From NCBI GenBank assembly GCA_022841325.1, contig JALHRS010000018.1, positions 1 to 64,000 on the forward strand: a stretch of DNA of 64,000 nucleotides, in the 5' to 3' direction. A program made the position numbers and the translations under genes. The stretch comes from Lysobacterales bacterium. GTDB taxonomy: Bacteria; Pseudomonadota; Gammaproteobacteria; Xanthomonadales; SZUA-5. Below are positions 36,329 to 45,352 of the stretch, in pieces. The notes beneath the pieces are model-generated. The model did not search any database, was not told where the DNA came from, and saw only the letters and a program-made list of their open reading frames with translations. The number at the start of each line of letters is the position of its first letter. The first letter of the stretch is position 1.

Positions 36329-37291
36329 ATGTCCCACACCGAAATTCACGAATCCAGCATTCCGCTCCATTGCGGCGGCATGCGCTGTGACGCCGCCCTG
36401 GCGCAGGCTTTTCCGCAATTTTCCCGCTCCAGGCTCAGCGCCTGGCTGAAGGATGGCCAGATTCTGGTCGAAGGCCGCACCGCCAAGCCGCGCGAACCGG
36501 TGCGTGGCGGCGAGAGCGTGCGCCTGACCGCCGAGGTGGAAACGGCCATCAGCGACAGCGCCGAGGACATCGCGCTGGAGATCCTGGCCGAAGACCCGGA
36601 CTTCTTCGTCATCAACAAGCCGGCCGGTCTGGTGGTGCATCCCGGCGCCGGCAATCGCACCGGCACGCTGGTCAACGCCCTGCTGCACCATGATCCCGCG
36701 CTGTCGGCGCTGCCGCGCGCGGGCGTGGTTCACCGGCTGGACAAGGACACCAGTGGCGTCATGGTGGTGGCACGCACGCTGGAAACCCACCACACCCTGG
36801 TCAAGGCCCTGGCCCTGCGTCAGGTCAAGCGCGAGTACCTGGCCCTGGTCAATGGCTGCGTCATTGCCGGCGGCACCGTCGACGAGCCGATCGGACGCCA
36901 TCCCACTGATCGCCTGCGCCAGGCCGTGATCCACACCGGCAAGCCGGCGATCAGTCATTACCGCGTTGCCGAACGCTTCCGAGCCCATACCCTGCTCAGG
37001 GTGTCGCTGGAAACCGGACGCACCCATCAGATCCGCGTGCATCTGTCGCATCTGCGCTGGCCGATCGTCGGTGATCCGCTCTATGGCGGCTCGCTGCGGA
37101 TCCCGGCCGGTGCCTCCGAGGAAGTCAAGGTCGCGCTGCGCGGATTCCGAAGGCAGGCGCTGCATGCCGAGACCCTGGCCTTCCAGCATCCGCGCCGGCC
37201 CGACGAGGAAGTGCGCACCAGCGCACCGGTGCCCGAGGATTACCGGATGCTGCTGAACATCATCCGCAGCGAACCCGTACCCGAACGCTGA
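36329..37291 (+). CDS. rluD: 23S rRNA pseudouridine synthase RluD
   Basis: GVVHRLDKDTSGVMVVARTLETHHTLVKAL; S4 domain; TGRTHQIRVHLSHLRWPIVGDPLYG. Confidence 0.95.
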   Translation: MSHTEIHESSIPLHCGGMRCDAALAQAFPQFSRSRLSAWLKDGQILVEGRTAKPREPVRGGESVRLTAEVETAISDSAEDIALEILAEDPDFFVINKPAGLVVHPGAGNRTGTLVNALLHHDPALSALPRAGVVHRLDKDTSGVMVVARTLETHHTLVKALALRQVKREYLALVNGCVIAGGTVDEPIGRHPTDRLRQAVIHTGKPAISHYRVAERFRAHTLLRVSLETGRTHQIRVHLSHLRWPIVGDPLYGGSLRIPAGASEEVKVALRGFRRQALHAETLAFQHPRRPDEEVRTSAPVPEDYRMLLNIIRSEPVPER

Positions 37292-38121
37292 TGGTCGCCG
37301 CCTACACCCTCGCTGTTCCCGGCTGGATCGAGGCCAGCGGCCTGCCGGCGGGTGTACGCGGCGGCTGCGCCACGCGTCTGTTCGAGGGCGTGTCGGCGGC
37401 GCCCTTTGGACCGGCCAACTATGGCGATCGCACTGGCGATGATCTCGATGCGGTGACCCGCAACCGGGCTCTGCTGCGCCAGCGCCTGGATCTGCCCGCC
37501 GAGCCGGTCTGGCTGCGTCAGGTGCATGGGCGTGCCGTCCAGGTCGTCGATGCGGCTGAGTCAACGTTCCGCAGCGGCGAGCCGCCCGAGGCCGATGCCT
37601 GCATCATCCGTGGTCAGGGCGCGGTCGCCGTGGTCCAGACCGCCGACTGCCTGCCGATTCTGCTGGCGGCGCGCGATCAGCCGCTGGTGGCCGCCATCCA
37701 CGCCGGCTGGCGCGGTCTGGCCGGTGGCGTGATCGAAAGCACGCTGGCGCAACTGCAGCACGATCCGGGACAGTTGCACGCCTGGCTGGGGCCGGCCATC
37801 GGCCAGCAGGCCTTCGAGGTCGGACCGGAAGTGCGTCGCGCCTTTGTCGATCAGCATTTTCATGCCATCGAGTGCTTCTCCCGCGGTCACGGCGACCGCT
37901 GGCACGCCGACCTCTACGCGCTGGCCCGGCTGCGCCTGCAGGCAGCGGGCATCGAGTCCATCCGCGGTGGCAACTGGTGCACGCACGACGACGCCCGAAG
38001 CTTCCATTCCTTCCGCCGCGACGGCGCCGCCAGCGGGCGCATGGCCACTCTGATCTGGCGCACGGAGTCCGTCGCAGCCGGAGCGGCGCCGGGCAAGCCC
38101 GGCCACAGCAGCTGTCCTTGA
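37291..38121 (+). CDS. pgeF: Peptidoglycan editing factor PgeF / YfiH-type multicopper polyphenol oxidase
   Basis: WLRQVHGRAVQVVDAAE; QTADCLPILLAAR; AAIHAGWRGLAGGVIE. Confidence 0.94.
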   Translation: MVAAYTLAVPGWIEASGLPAGVRGGCATRLFEGVSAAPFGPANYGDRTGDDLDAVTRNRALLRQRLDLPAEPVWLRQVHGRAVQVVDAAESTFRSGEPPEADACIIRGQGAVAVVQTADCLPILLAARDQPLVAAIHAGWRGLAGGVIESTLAQLQHDPGQLHAWLGPAIGQQAFEVGPEVRRAFVDQHFHAIECFSRGHGDRWHADLYALARLRLQAAGIESIRGGNWCTHDDARSFHSFRRDGAASGRMATLIWRTESVAAGAAPGKPGHSSCP

Positions 38122-38213
38122 TCTGCGCGTCCCGTTCTGCATCGACTTCGGCAGGCTTTTGAGGCTGCCGTTACAGGGTCGGGCAGTCTGCGGATGCTCG
38201 CGCCCTGAAGGCG

Positions 38214-38789
38214 CTAAGCAGAACCAGCTCCGCTGCGGCTGCTGCGCCGGCGTGGCTTGGGGACCAGCGATTTGGCCAGGCGCCAGGCGTCGGCGCCGTC
38301 TTCGTAATAGCCGCTGTGGGCGCCGAAGCGGCGGTAGCCGCGGCTCTCGTACAGGGCCAGAGCGGTGGTGTTGTCCTGGCGCACTTCCAGGCGGATCTCG
38401 CCGAGGCCGTTGGCCCGGGCAATGCGCTCCAGTCGCTGCAGCAGCAAGGCGCCCAAACCCTGACCGCGAGCGGCAGACGATACGGCGATCGAATAGACGC
38501 GGCAGCTGCGGATGCCACGTCGGCGCAGCAACAGCGCGTAACCGAGCAGTTGCTGCTGACTCACGGCCACGATCAGATCGCTGCTTTGAGCCTGCACGTG
38601 ATGCAGGAACTGGCGCCGACGCATGCGATCACCGCTGAACACGGCTTGCTCCAGGGCATCCAGGGCCTCCACATCGCCGACGCCGGCACGTCGCAGACGC
38701 AGTCCCGGCGCGCGCTTGGGGCTGCGTTTGGCAGTGCCCGCCGGGCGTCGCGCAGATGCTCCCCGGCGGCTGAACAGATGTGTGTTCAC
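38214..38789 (-). CDS. GNAT family N-acetyltransferase
   Basis: RVYSIAVSSAARGQGLGALLLQRLERIARANG...NTTALALYESRGYRRFG. Confidence 0.88.
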   Translation of the reverse strand: MNTHLFSRRGASARRPAGTAKRSPKRAPGLRLRRAGVGDVEALDALEQAVFSGDRMRRRQFLHHVQAQSSDLIVAVSQQQLLGYALLLRRRGIRSCRVYSIAVSSAARGQGLGALLLQRLERIARANGLGEIRLEVRQDNTTALALYESRGYRRFGAHSGYYEDGADAWRLAKSLVPKPRRRSSRSGAGSA

Positions 38790-38941
38790 TCGCTGTTTCC
38801 GTCCATGAATCCTGTGCCAGACTATGCGCCGCGCGCCGGGCAGACTGCCAGCGGGCGCCACCGCGACGGCCGGTTGCCGTCACCCCACGCCCCCCGTATG
38901 GCCGCGCTGCGGTCAGTATGGGTGCGCAGGTTCAGGACCAC

Positions 38942-40423
38942 ATGAGTCGCCTGGTCATCGTTGTCGAGAAAGCCTCCGACTGGGGTAGCTATCACCCCTC
39001 GGACAATGTGGTTACCGCGATGGACTACTTGAAGGAGCCGATCCGGCCCGACGAGGAGCGCACGCAGGTGATCAATCTCTGCCGCAGCTACAAGTATCTG
39101 GGCGCGGGCTACTATGTCTCGCTGCTGGCCGAGGCCCGCGGGCACAAGGTGATTCCTTCGGTGCGCGCGATCAATGATCTGCGCCGGCGCTCGCTCTACG
39201 GTCTGGACATCGAAGACCTCAACGCCAAGCTCTCGCGCTCGCTGGCGCAGGATCGCGACACCACCGATTTCGGCATTCTGGTGTACTTCGGCGAAACCGC
39301 TTCGGAGCCGCTCAAGGATCTGGCCCGACAGGTGTTCGAGGCCTTCCCCTGTCCGATCCTGCGGATCGAATTCGAGCGCGACAGCGTCTGGCAGATCAAT
39401 GCGGTCAAGCCAGCCGGCATGCACACACTCAGCGATGCCCAGGAAGACGCCTTCGCGGCAGCCCTGAACCGCTTCAGCACCAAGCTCTGGCGCAGCAAGC
39501 GCACGCCGAAGAAGTATCGCTACGACATCGCCATGCTGCAGGATCCAGCCGAGCAGTTTCCGCCGTCCAACAAGAAGGCCCTGAAGGCCTTCATCGCCGC
39601 CGGCAAGGAGCTCGGCATCGAGGTCGATCCGATCGAGCGCGACGATTACGCCCGGCTGGCCGAGTACGACGCCCTGTTCATCCGCGAGACCACCGCGCTC
39701 GATCACCACACCTACCGCTTTGCCAACAAGGCCGAGAAGGAAGACATGGTGGTGATCGACGATCCGACCTCGATCCTGCGCTGCACCAACAAGATCTTCC
39801 TGTCGGATCTGTTGAAGAGCCGCAAGCTGCCCACGCCGCGCACCGAGATCCTGTTCCGCGACGAGGCCAAGCGCATTGCCGAACTCGGTGATCTGCTCGG
39901 CTTTCCGATCGTGCTCAAGGTGCCGGACGGCTCCTTCTCGCGTGGTGTGGTCAAGGCCAGCGATCCGGAATCCCTGAAGCGCGCCTCGGATGAACTGTTC
40001 CAGCAGTCGGCACTGGTGCTGGCGCAGGAATACATGCCCACCGATTTCGATTGGCGTATCGGCGTGCTCAATCGCGAGGCCATCTACGCCTGTCAGTACT
40101 TCATGTCGCGGGGGCATTGGCAGATCTACAACCATGCGGCCAAGGGTGACGCCCGCACCGGCAGCTTCAAGACCCTGCCGATACGCGAAGTGCCCAGCGA
40201 AGTGGTGAAGCTGGCGCTGCGCGCCACCCAGGCGATCGGCGACGGTCTCTACGGTGTCGACCTCAAGCAGGTCGGCGACCGCGTCGTCATCATCGAGGTC
40301 AACGACAATCCCAACATCGACTGGGGCGTCGAAGACGCTTATCTCGGCCAGGACCTGTATCGCCGGGTCATGGGCGAGTTCCTGCGCCGGCTGGAGCGCA
40401 AGCGTCTGGGTGTGGCGGACTAG
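38942..40423 (+). CDS. RimK-like ATP-grasp ligase with RLAN-type N-terminal domain
   Basis: VIVVEKASDWGSYHPSDNVVTAMDYL..; FPIVLKVPDGSFSRGVVKA; GVDLKQVGDRVVIIEVNDNPNID. Confidence 0.93.
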   Translation: MSRLVIVVEKASDWGSYHPSDNVVTAMDYLKEPIRPDEERTQVINLCRSYKYLGAGYYVSLLAEARGHKVIPSVRAINDLRRRSLYGLDIEDLNAKLSRSLAQDRDTTDFGILVYFGETASEPLKDLARQVFEAFPCPILRIEFERDSVWQINAVKPAGMHTLSDAQEDAFAAALNRFSTKLWRSKRTPKKYRYDIAMLQDPAEQFPPSNKKALKAFIAAGKELGIEVDPIERDDYARLAEYDALFIRETTALDHHTYRFANKAEKEDMVVIDDPTSILRCTNKIFLSDLLKSRKLPTPRTEILFRDEAKRIAELGDLLGFPIVLKVPDGSFSRGVVKASDPESLKRASDELFQQSALVLAQEYMPTDFDWRIGVLNREAIYACQYFMSRGHWQIYNHAAKGDARTGSFKTLPIREVPSEVVKLALRATQAIGDGLYGVDLKQVGDRVVIIEVNDNPNIDWGVEDAYLGQDLYRRVMGEFLRRLERKRLGVAD

Positions 40424-40620
40424 TTGTCGGTTGCTGGTTGCTGGTTGTCGGTTGCTGGTTGTCGGTTGCCGGTAAGAGCGGGCTCACGCGGAGGCGCGGA
40501 GGCTGCGGAGAACAGCGTGTGCGGTCTGTGCTGGATCTGGACTGGTTCGAACCCTTCCGAGCCCTGGCTCATGCTGTTCCCAACAACCGAGAACCGACAA
40601 CCAACAACCAACAACCAGCC
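40423..40620. repeat. Inverted arrays of short tandem repeat (ggttgtcggttgctggtt / aaccgacaaccaacaacca), family F
   Basis: 40423-40472 and 40575-40620 on opposite strands; further copy 45312-45352. Confidence 0.8.
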
Positions 40621-40627
40621 CTTCGCT

Positions 40628-41128
40628 TCACCCCGCCAGCGCCTGATGCCATTGCCGGGTCTTCTCCGCCAGCGCCATGCCGGCGTGGGCCGGACTGGTC
40701 GAGGGCAGACGGATCAGCTGCAGCGGCGGCGCAGCGGGCAAGCGGTGGCGGCGATAGAGGTCGGCGGCGGCGGCGCCGTTGAAACAGATCCGGGTGATGC
40801 TCGGCTGTACCTGCAGGAGTTCGGCGATGGCATTGGGCTGCGCGCTCTGTCGATCAATCGCCGAATCCAGACTACCCGGACGCTGGCAGTGCACCAGCAC
40901 GTCCCAGACCGCAATTCCTGCCTGCAGCAAGGCCTCGACCCGTTGTCGATAAGGCAGCTCGGCTGCGATGCCGCACCACCTGCACAGGATGGGCCAGAAG
41001 GCATTGCGCGGATGCGCGTAGTACTGCTGCGCCTGCAGCGATGCCACGCCGGGCATGCTGCCCAGGATCAGCAGCCGCGGCCGTTCGCCGAGCAGCGGCG
41101 GGAAGCTGGATATGCGGGGCTCGGGCAT
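40628..41128 (-). CDS. DNA-deoxyinosine (hypoxanthine-DNA) glycosylase, UDG superfamily
   Basis: RLLILGSMPGVASLQAQQYYAHPRNAFWPIL...AVWDVLVHCQRPGSLDSAI; start ATG 41128. Confidence 0.9.
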   Translation of the reverse strand: MPEPRISSFPPLLGERPRLLILGSMPGVASLQAQQYYAHPRNAFWPILCRWCGIAAELPYRQRVEALLQAGIAVWDVLVHCQRPGSLDSAIDRQSAQPNAIAELLQVQPSITRICFNGAAAADLYRRHRLPAAPPLQLIRLPSTSPAHAGMALAEKTRQWHQALAG

Positions 41129-41244
41129 CAGGGTCAGTATTCGGTGTTGATCACGGCAGCGCATGTTCGCAGGATCCGAAGTCGTCCGGGAAGCGGCGTT
41201 CGGGCGATTCGCCTTGGGTCGCAGTCCGGTGATGCGTCCGAGCG

Positions 41245-41328
41245 GCTTTGAGGAGGGCCGCGCGCCTGCGCGGCCGCTCTTGAGCTCCAGGCAAGGCAAA
41301 GCGGCGCCGCAGCGCGGCGCCCTCCACA
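41245..41328. repeat. Family A composite palindromic repeat
   Basis: gaggagggccgcgcgcctgcgcggccgctcttgagctccaggcaaggcaaagcggcgccgcagcgcggcgccctcca. Confidence 0.85.
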
Positions 41329-41653
41329 GCAGTGACGAACCAGGCCGGGTCCGCGGGCCATTCCAGCGCTGGGCGCGACTATCGCGTCGCCGGTCGCGCC
41401 GCAAGGGCGCTCCTACGGTCAAGATCTCACGGCCCGTCGGCAGTGACTGATCCAGCCCAGTCTCCCGAGAATTCACCGCTCTTCTCCGCGTTCTCTCTGC
41501 TTTTCCTTTGCGTACTCTGCGTCCTGCTTCTGACGACGATCTGCCTCAGGGCCGGATCGTCGCGTCGCCGATCGCTGTGTTGCACAGCACTACACTTTTC
41601 CCACACCGCCACCAATGCGAAACTCGGGATATCCGAACACACAAGGTGATGGC

Positions 41654-44600
41654 ATGTCCGGTCGTTGTTTGTTGCCTCTGCTGGCCCTGCTGCTGGGCGC
41701 CTGCGCGAGTACGCCCAGGCTCGACTACAGCCCGGCGCCGGCGCCGATCAAGGACCCTGACGCGGTGCCCATCGGTGAGTTCATGGCCACGGTCTACAGC
41801 TACCCCACCGGGCGCTTCGATCCGCGCTGGCTGGAAGCAGCGCGCGCCAGCGATGCCAAGGTGGCTGCCGATCTGCCCCTGGGCCAGTTCTCGCACCTGA
41901 AGGCCGGCACTTCGCTGAATCCGGATGCATTCACGCCCCTGGGGCCGCAGCCCATCCAGAACGGTCTGGACAACAACTCGGGCCGGGTCAACGACATCGT
42001 GGTCTCGGCGCAACCGCTGATCGCGGGCAATCCCGATTCCTACCGCGTCTTCATTGCCAGCGATGGTGGCGGAGTCTGGCGCAGCGACAACTGCTGCAGT
42101 GCGGCGACCACCTTTGCGCCGGTCACCGACTCACCCGAAATCCAGTCGATCGCCATCGGCGATCTGGAGATCGACCCCAACAACCCGGACGTGATCTACG
42201 CTGGCACCGGCGATCTGCGCTTCGGCTCCTGGTCCTTTGGTTCTGCCGGCGTCCTCAAGAGCAGCGACGGTGGCAACAGCTGGCGGGTGCTGGGGCGCGA
42301 ACAGTTCGTGCCCAATTACCCGCCCAGTCTGTCGGCCTTTCCGCAGTATCAGGCGGTGGGCAAGGTGGTGGTGGATCCGAACCAGTCCAGCCGGGTGATC
42401 GTCGGCACCAAGACTGGCCTGTATCTTTCCTATGACGCCGGCGAATCCTGGACCGGGCCCTGCCTGACCAATCCCTATGGCCCGAACAGCGTCAATCCAC
42501 ACCGGCAGGACATCACGGGTCTGCTGGCACTGAACTTCGGCGGCAACACCACGTTGATTGCCGCGGTGGGCACCCGCGGCACGGCCACGCCGGTGCAGCC
42601 GGATCTGAACATGAATGGCGCCAACGGCATCTACCGGGCGCCGATGCCGGCGGCTGGTTGTCCGGTGGGTTGGGAACTGATCTCGCGCGCCGACAACGGC
42701 TGGCCGGCCGGGCTCGGCAATGGCGTCGGCCTGGGCGCCATCGGCCGTATCGAACTGGCGGCTGCACCGGGCAGTCCGAATGTGCTCTACGCCGAGGCCA
42801 TAGCCGCGCAGGGATTCGCCATCGTCGGTCTGTGGCGCAGCATCGACGCCGGCAGCAGCTGGCAAGCGCGCGCGGTACCGGCCAATTTCCAGGGCTGCCC
42901 GCCGGGAACCCAGAACTGGTACAACGCCGGCATCAGCGTGTCTCCGACCAACGTCGACGATGTGGTGCTGAGCGCCTGGTGGACCTACCGATCCATCGAT
43001 GGCGCCAGCAGTTTCATCAATCTGCTGTGCAACAACAACGAAGCGGTGGTGCACATCGATCAGCACGCCCGTGCCTTTGTCGGTGGCGACCCCGCGCGTT
43101 TGCTGATCGGCAATGATGGCGGCGTCTACTACAGCGCCAATGCCACACTGCCGACGCCGAATTTCATCCATCTCAACAACAGCCTCAACACCATCGAGTT
43201 CTATTCCGGCGACCTGATCGCCAACTTCGACAGCGCCAATCCGCGCGTGGTCATCGGCGGCGCCCAGGACAACGGCACCTCGGCGCTGGTCCAGTTCGGC
43301 GGCCAGGCCGGGCCCGGCGTCTGGCAGCACGCCTATGGTGGCGATGGCATCACCACCCGGATCGAGCCAGTGCTTGGCCAGCGCGTCTACATGTCCAGCC
43401 AGCGCGGCAATATCGTCGCCAGCACCAATGGGGCCAATGCCCCGGAACAGAACGCCAACGGACCGTGGTCGCCGGGCGAAGAGGGTGGCGACCGCAAGAG
43501 CTTTCTGATGCCCTTCGATCTGTACAAGTATGGCGACGTCAATGTCGTCGACAGCGGCTGCGACACCTTTCAGGGCTGCAACCATCTGATCGCCGGCACC
43601 TATCGGGTCTGGGAAAGCACCAACGGCGCCAGCGGCGCCACCGCCAGCGCGCGCTGGGTGCCGATCAGTCCGGATCTGACCAAGAACAACCTCATTGTCG
43701 GCAGCGACAACCGCTCGGTGATCCAGTCCATCCGGTTCTCGGTGCCCACGCGGCGCGTGGCCATGGTCGGCACGCTGGATGGCAATGTCTGGTTCGGATT
43801 CGGCCTGGGCACCGGCTTTGCCAGCTGGCGCAACGTCACCGGCGGCAACACCGTGCTGCCCAACCGGCCGATCCTCGGTGTGGCCACCGATCCGCAGACG
43901 CCCACCATCGGCTACGCCGCCGTGGCCGGCTTTGGCGCCAATACCCCGGCCACGCCCGGACATGTCTACCAGGTGCGCTGCAACGCCGATTGCAGCAGCT
44001 TCAGCTGGCGCGATGTCAGCGGCAATCTGCCGGATGTGCCGGTCAACACGGTGATGGTGAATCCGTGGATTCCGACCCAGGTCTTCGCCGGCAGCGACTG
44101 GGGCCTGTACTACACCGATAACGTGGAAGCGCCGCAGCCGATCTGGCGCCTGTTCCGCGGGCTGCCGCGGGTGATGATCTGGGACATGGCCATCGACCGT
44201 GGCTTCACCACGCTGGCGGTGTTCACGCGCTCACGCGGCGCCTGGGTATGGCCGCTGCCGCGGGCGCTGGGACAGCCCAACCTCACCGGCTTGTGGACCG
44301 CCGCCGGTGAAGACGGCTGGGGCCTGAGCATGGCCCACCAGGGCACGGTGCTGGCGCCGGCCTGGTACACCTACGATGGCAATGGTAGACCGGCCTGGAT
44401 GCTGATCTCCGGGGCCGCCCTGCAGAGTGATGGCAGCTATACCGGCGAGGTCTACCGCTTTACCGGCACACCCTTTGCGCAGATCAGCGGCGTACCCGCC
44501 AATGATCCGGGCACACTGGTGGGCACGGCCAGGTTCACACCGCAATCTGACGACCGCCTGCGTTTCGACTACACCGTCGACGGGGTCAGCCAGAGCAAGA

Positions 44601-45046
44601 CCGTCGGTCGGGTGGCGCCGGGAGCCATCCCCGCCTGTCAGTTTGTTCAAGGCAGCCGCGCCAGCGCCGGCAATCGCACCGATCTGTGGTGGAACGCCAG
44701 CGAATCGGGCTGGGGCATGCACCTGACCGAGGCCGGCAACCTGATCTTCGTGGCCTGGTACACCTACGCCGCCGACCGCCAGCCGATGTGGCTGACCGCG
44801 GTGCTGCAGAAACAGGCCGACGGCAGTTTTGCCGGCGCCCTCAATCGCCCCAACGCCGGAACGCCCTTCCTGCAGATCAACGGCAGCGCCGCCACCAGCT
44901 TCCCGGTGCCCGAGGTCGGCAGCGCCACGCTGCGCTTCGTCGACGGTGAGCACGCCACGTTCAGTTACACCGTGGACGGTGTCAGCCAGCAGAAGAGCAT
45001 CGAACGCCTGCTCTATGCCGGGCCGACGCAAAGTGTGTGTCAGTAG
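41654..45046 (+). CDS. Lipoprotein with sortilin/BNR-like beta-propeller and two C-terminal W-modules
   Basis: Lipobox LLGACAST; VFIASDGGGVWRSDNC, LLIGNDGGVYYS; LTGLWTAAGEDGWGLSM.. and DLWWNASESGWGMHL.. Confidence 0.87.
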   Translation: MSGRCLLPLLALLLGACASTPRLDYSPAPAPIKDPDAVPIGEFMATVYSYPTGRFDPRWLEAARASDAKVAADLPLGQFSHLKAGTSLNPDAFTPLGPQPIQNGLDNNSGRVNDIVVSAQPLIAGNPDSYRVFIASDGGGVWRSDNCCSAATTFAPVTDSPEIQSIAIGDLEIDPNNPDVIYAGTGDLRFGSWSFGSAGVLKSSDGGNSWRVLGREQFVPNYPPSLSAFPQYQAVGKVVVDPNQSSRVIVGTKTGLYLSYDAGESWTGPCLTNPYGPNSVNPHRQDITGLLALNFGGNTTLIAAVGTRGTATPVQPDLNMNGANGIYRAPMPAAGCPVGWELISRADNGWPAGLGNGVGLGAIGRIELAAAPGSPNVLYAEAIAAQGFAIVGLWRSIDAGSSWQARAVPANFQGCPPGTQNWYNAGISVSPTNVDDVVLSAWWTYRSIDGASSFINLLCNNNEAVVHIDQHARAFVGGDPARLLIGNDGGVYYSANATLPTPNFIHLNNSLNTIEFYSGDLIANFDSANPRVVIGGAQDNGTSALVQFGGQAGPGVWQHAYGGDGITTRIEPVLGQRVYMSSQRGNIVASTNGANAPEQNANGPWSPGEEGGDRKSFLMPFDLYKYGDVNVVDSGCDTFQGCNHLIAGTYRVWESTNGASGATASARWVPISPDLTKNNLIVGSDNRSVIQSIRFSVPTRRVAMVGTLDGNVWFGFGLGTGFASWRNVTGGNTVLPNRPILGVATDPQTPTIGYAAVAGFGANTPATPGHVYQVRCNADCSSFSWRDVSGNLPDVPVNTVMVNPWIPTQVFAGSDWGLYYTDNVEAPQPIWRLFRGLPRVMIWDMAIDRGFTTLAVFTRSRGAWVWPLPRALGQPNLTGLWTAAGEDGWGLSMAHQGTVLAPAWYTYDGNGRPAWMLISGAALQSDGSYTGEVYRFTGTPFAQISGVPANDPGTLVGTARFTPQSDDRLRFDYTVDGVSQSKTVGRVAPGAIPACQFVQGSRASAGNRTDLWWNASESGWGMHLTEAGNLIFVAWYTYAADRQPMWLTAVLQKQADGSFAGALNRPNAGTPFLQINGSAATSFPVPEVGSATLRFVDGEHATFSYTVDGVSQQKSIERLLYAGPTQSVCQ

Positions 45047-45049
45047 GCA

Positions 45050-45352
45050 GCTGTGGGAGCGGCTTCAGCCGCGACGGCTGTTGTCGGGGATGACTGTCAC
45101 GTAGCCCGCTGCGCGGCCAACGTGACCTACGACCGTGGGAGCTTCAGCCGCGACGGCTGTGGCTGTGGCTCTTGCTGGTGTAGGTCCAGACTTGTCTGGA
45201 CGCTTCTCCATCCCCGCCAGAAGCCTTCGCGACTTGAGCCACTCCCACAGCAGCGACTGGCTACAAGCGAGCGCGGCTGAAGCCGCTCCCACAGGAAGCC
45301 ACCCACCACCCACCACCCACCGACAACCGACAACCAGCAACCAACAACTAGC
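45050..45352. repeat. Mosaic intergenic repeat island (gtgggagcggcttcagccgcgac; family E; family D; family F)
   Basis: Adjacent recognisable copies: 45053, 45096-45130, 45178-45208, 45270-45295, 45312-45352. Confidence 0.8.

Noticed and set aside
45050-45352. Possible CRISPR array in repeat island
   Set aside because: Repeats belong to different families, with no uniform direct repeat/spacer period and no cas genes.
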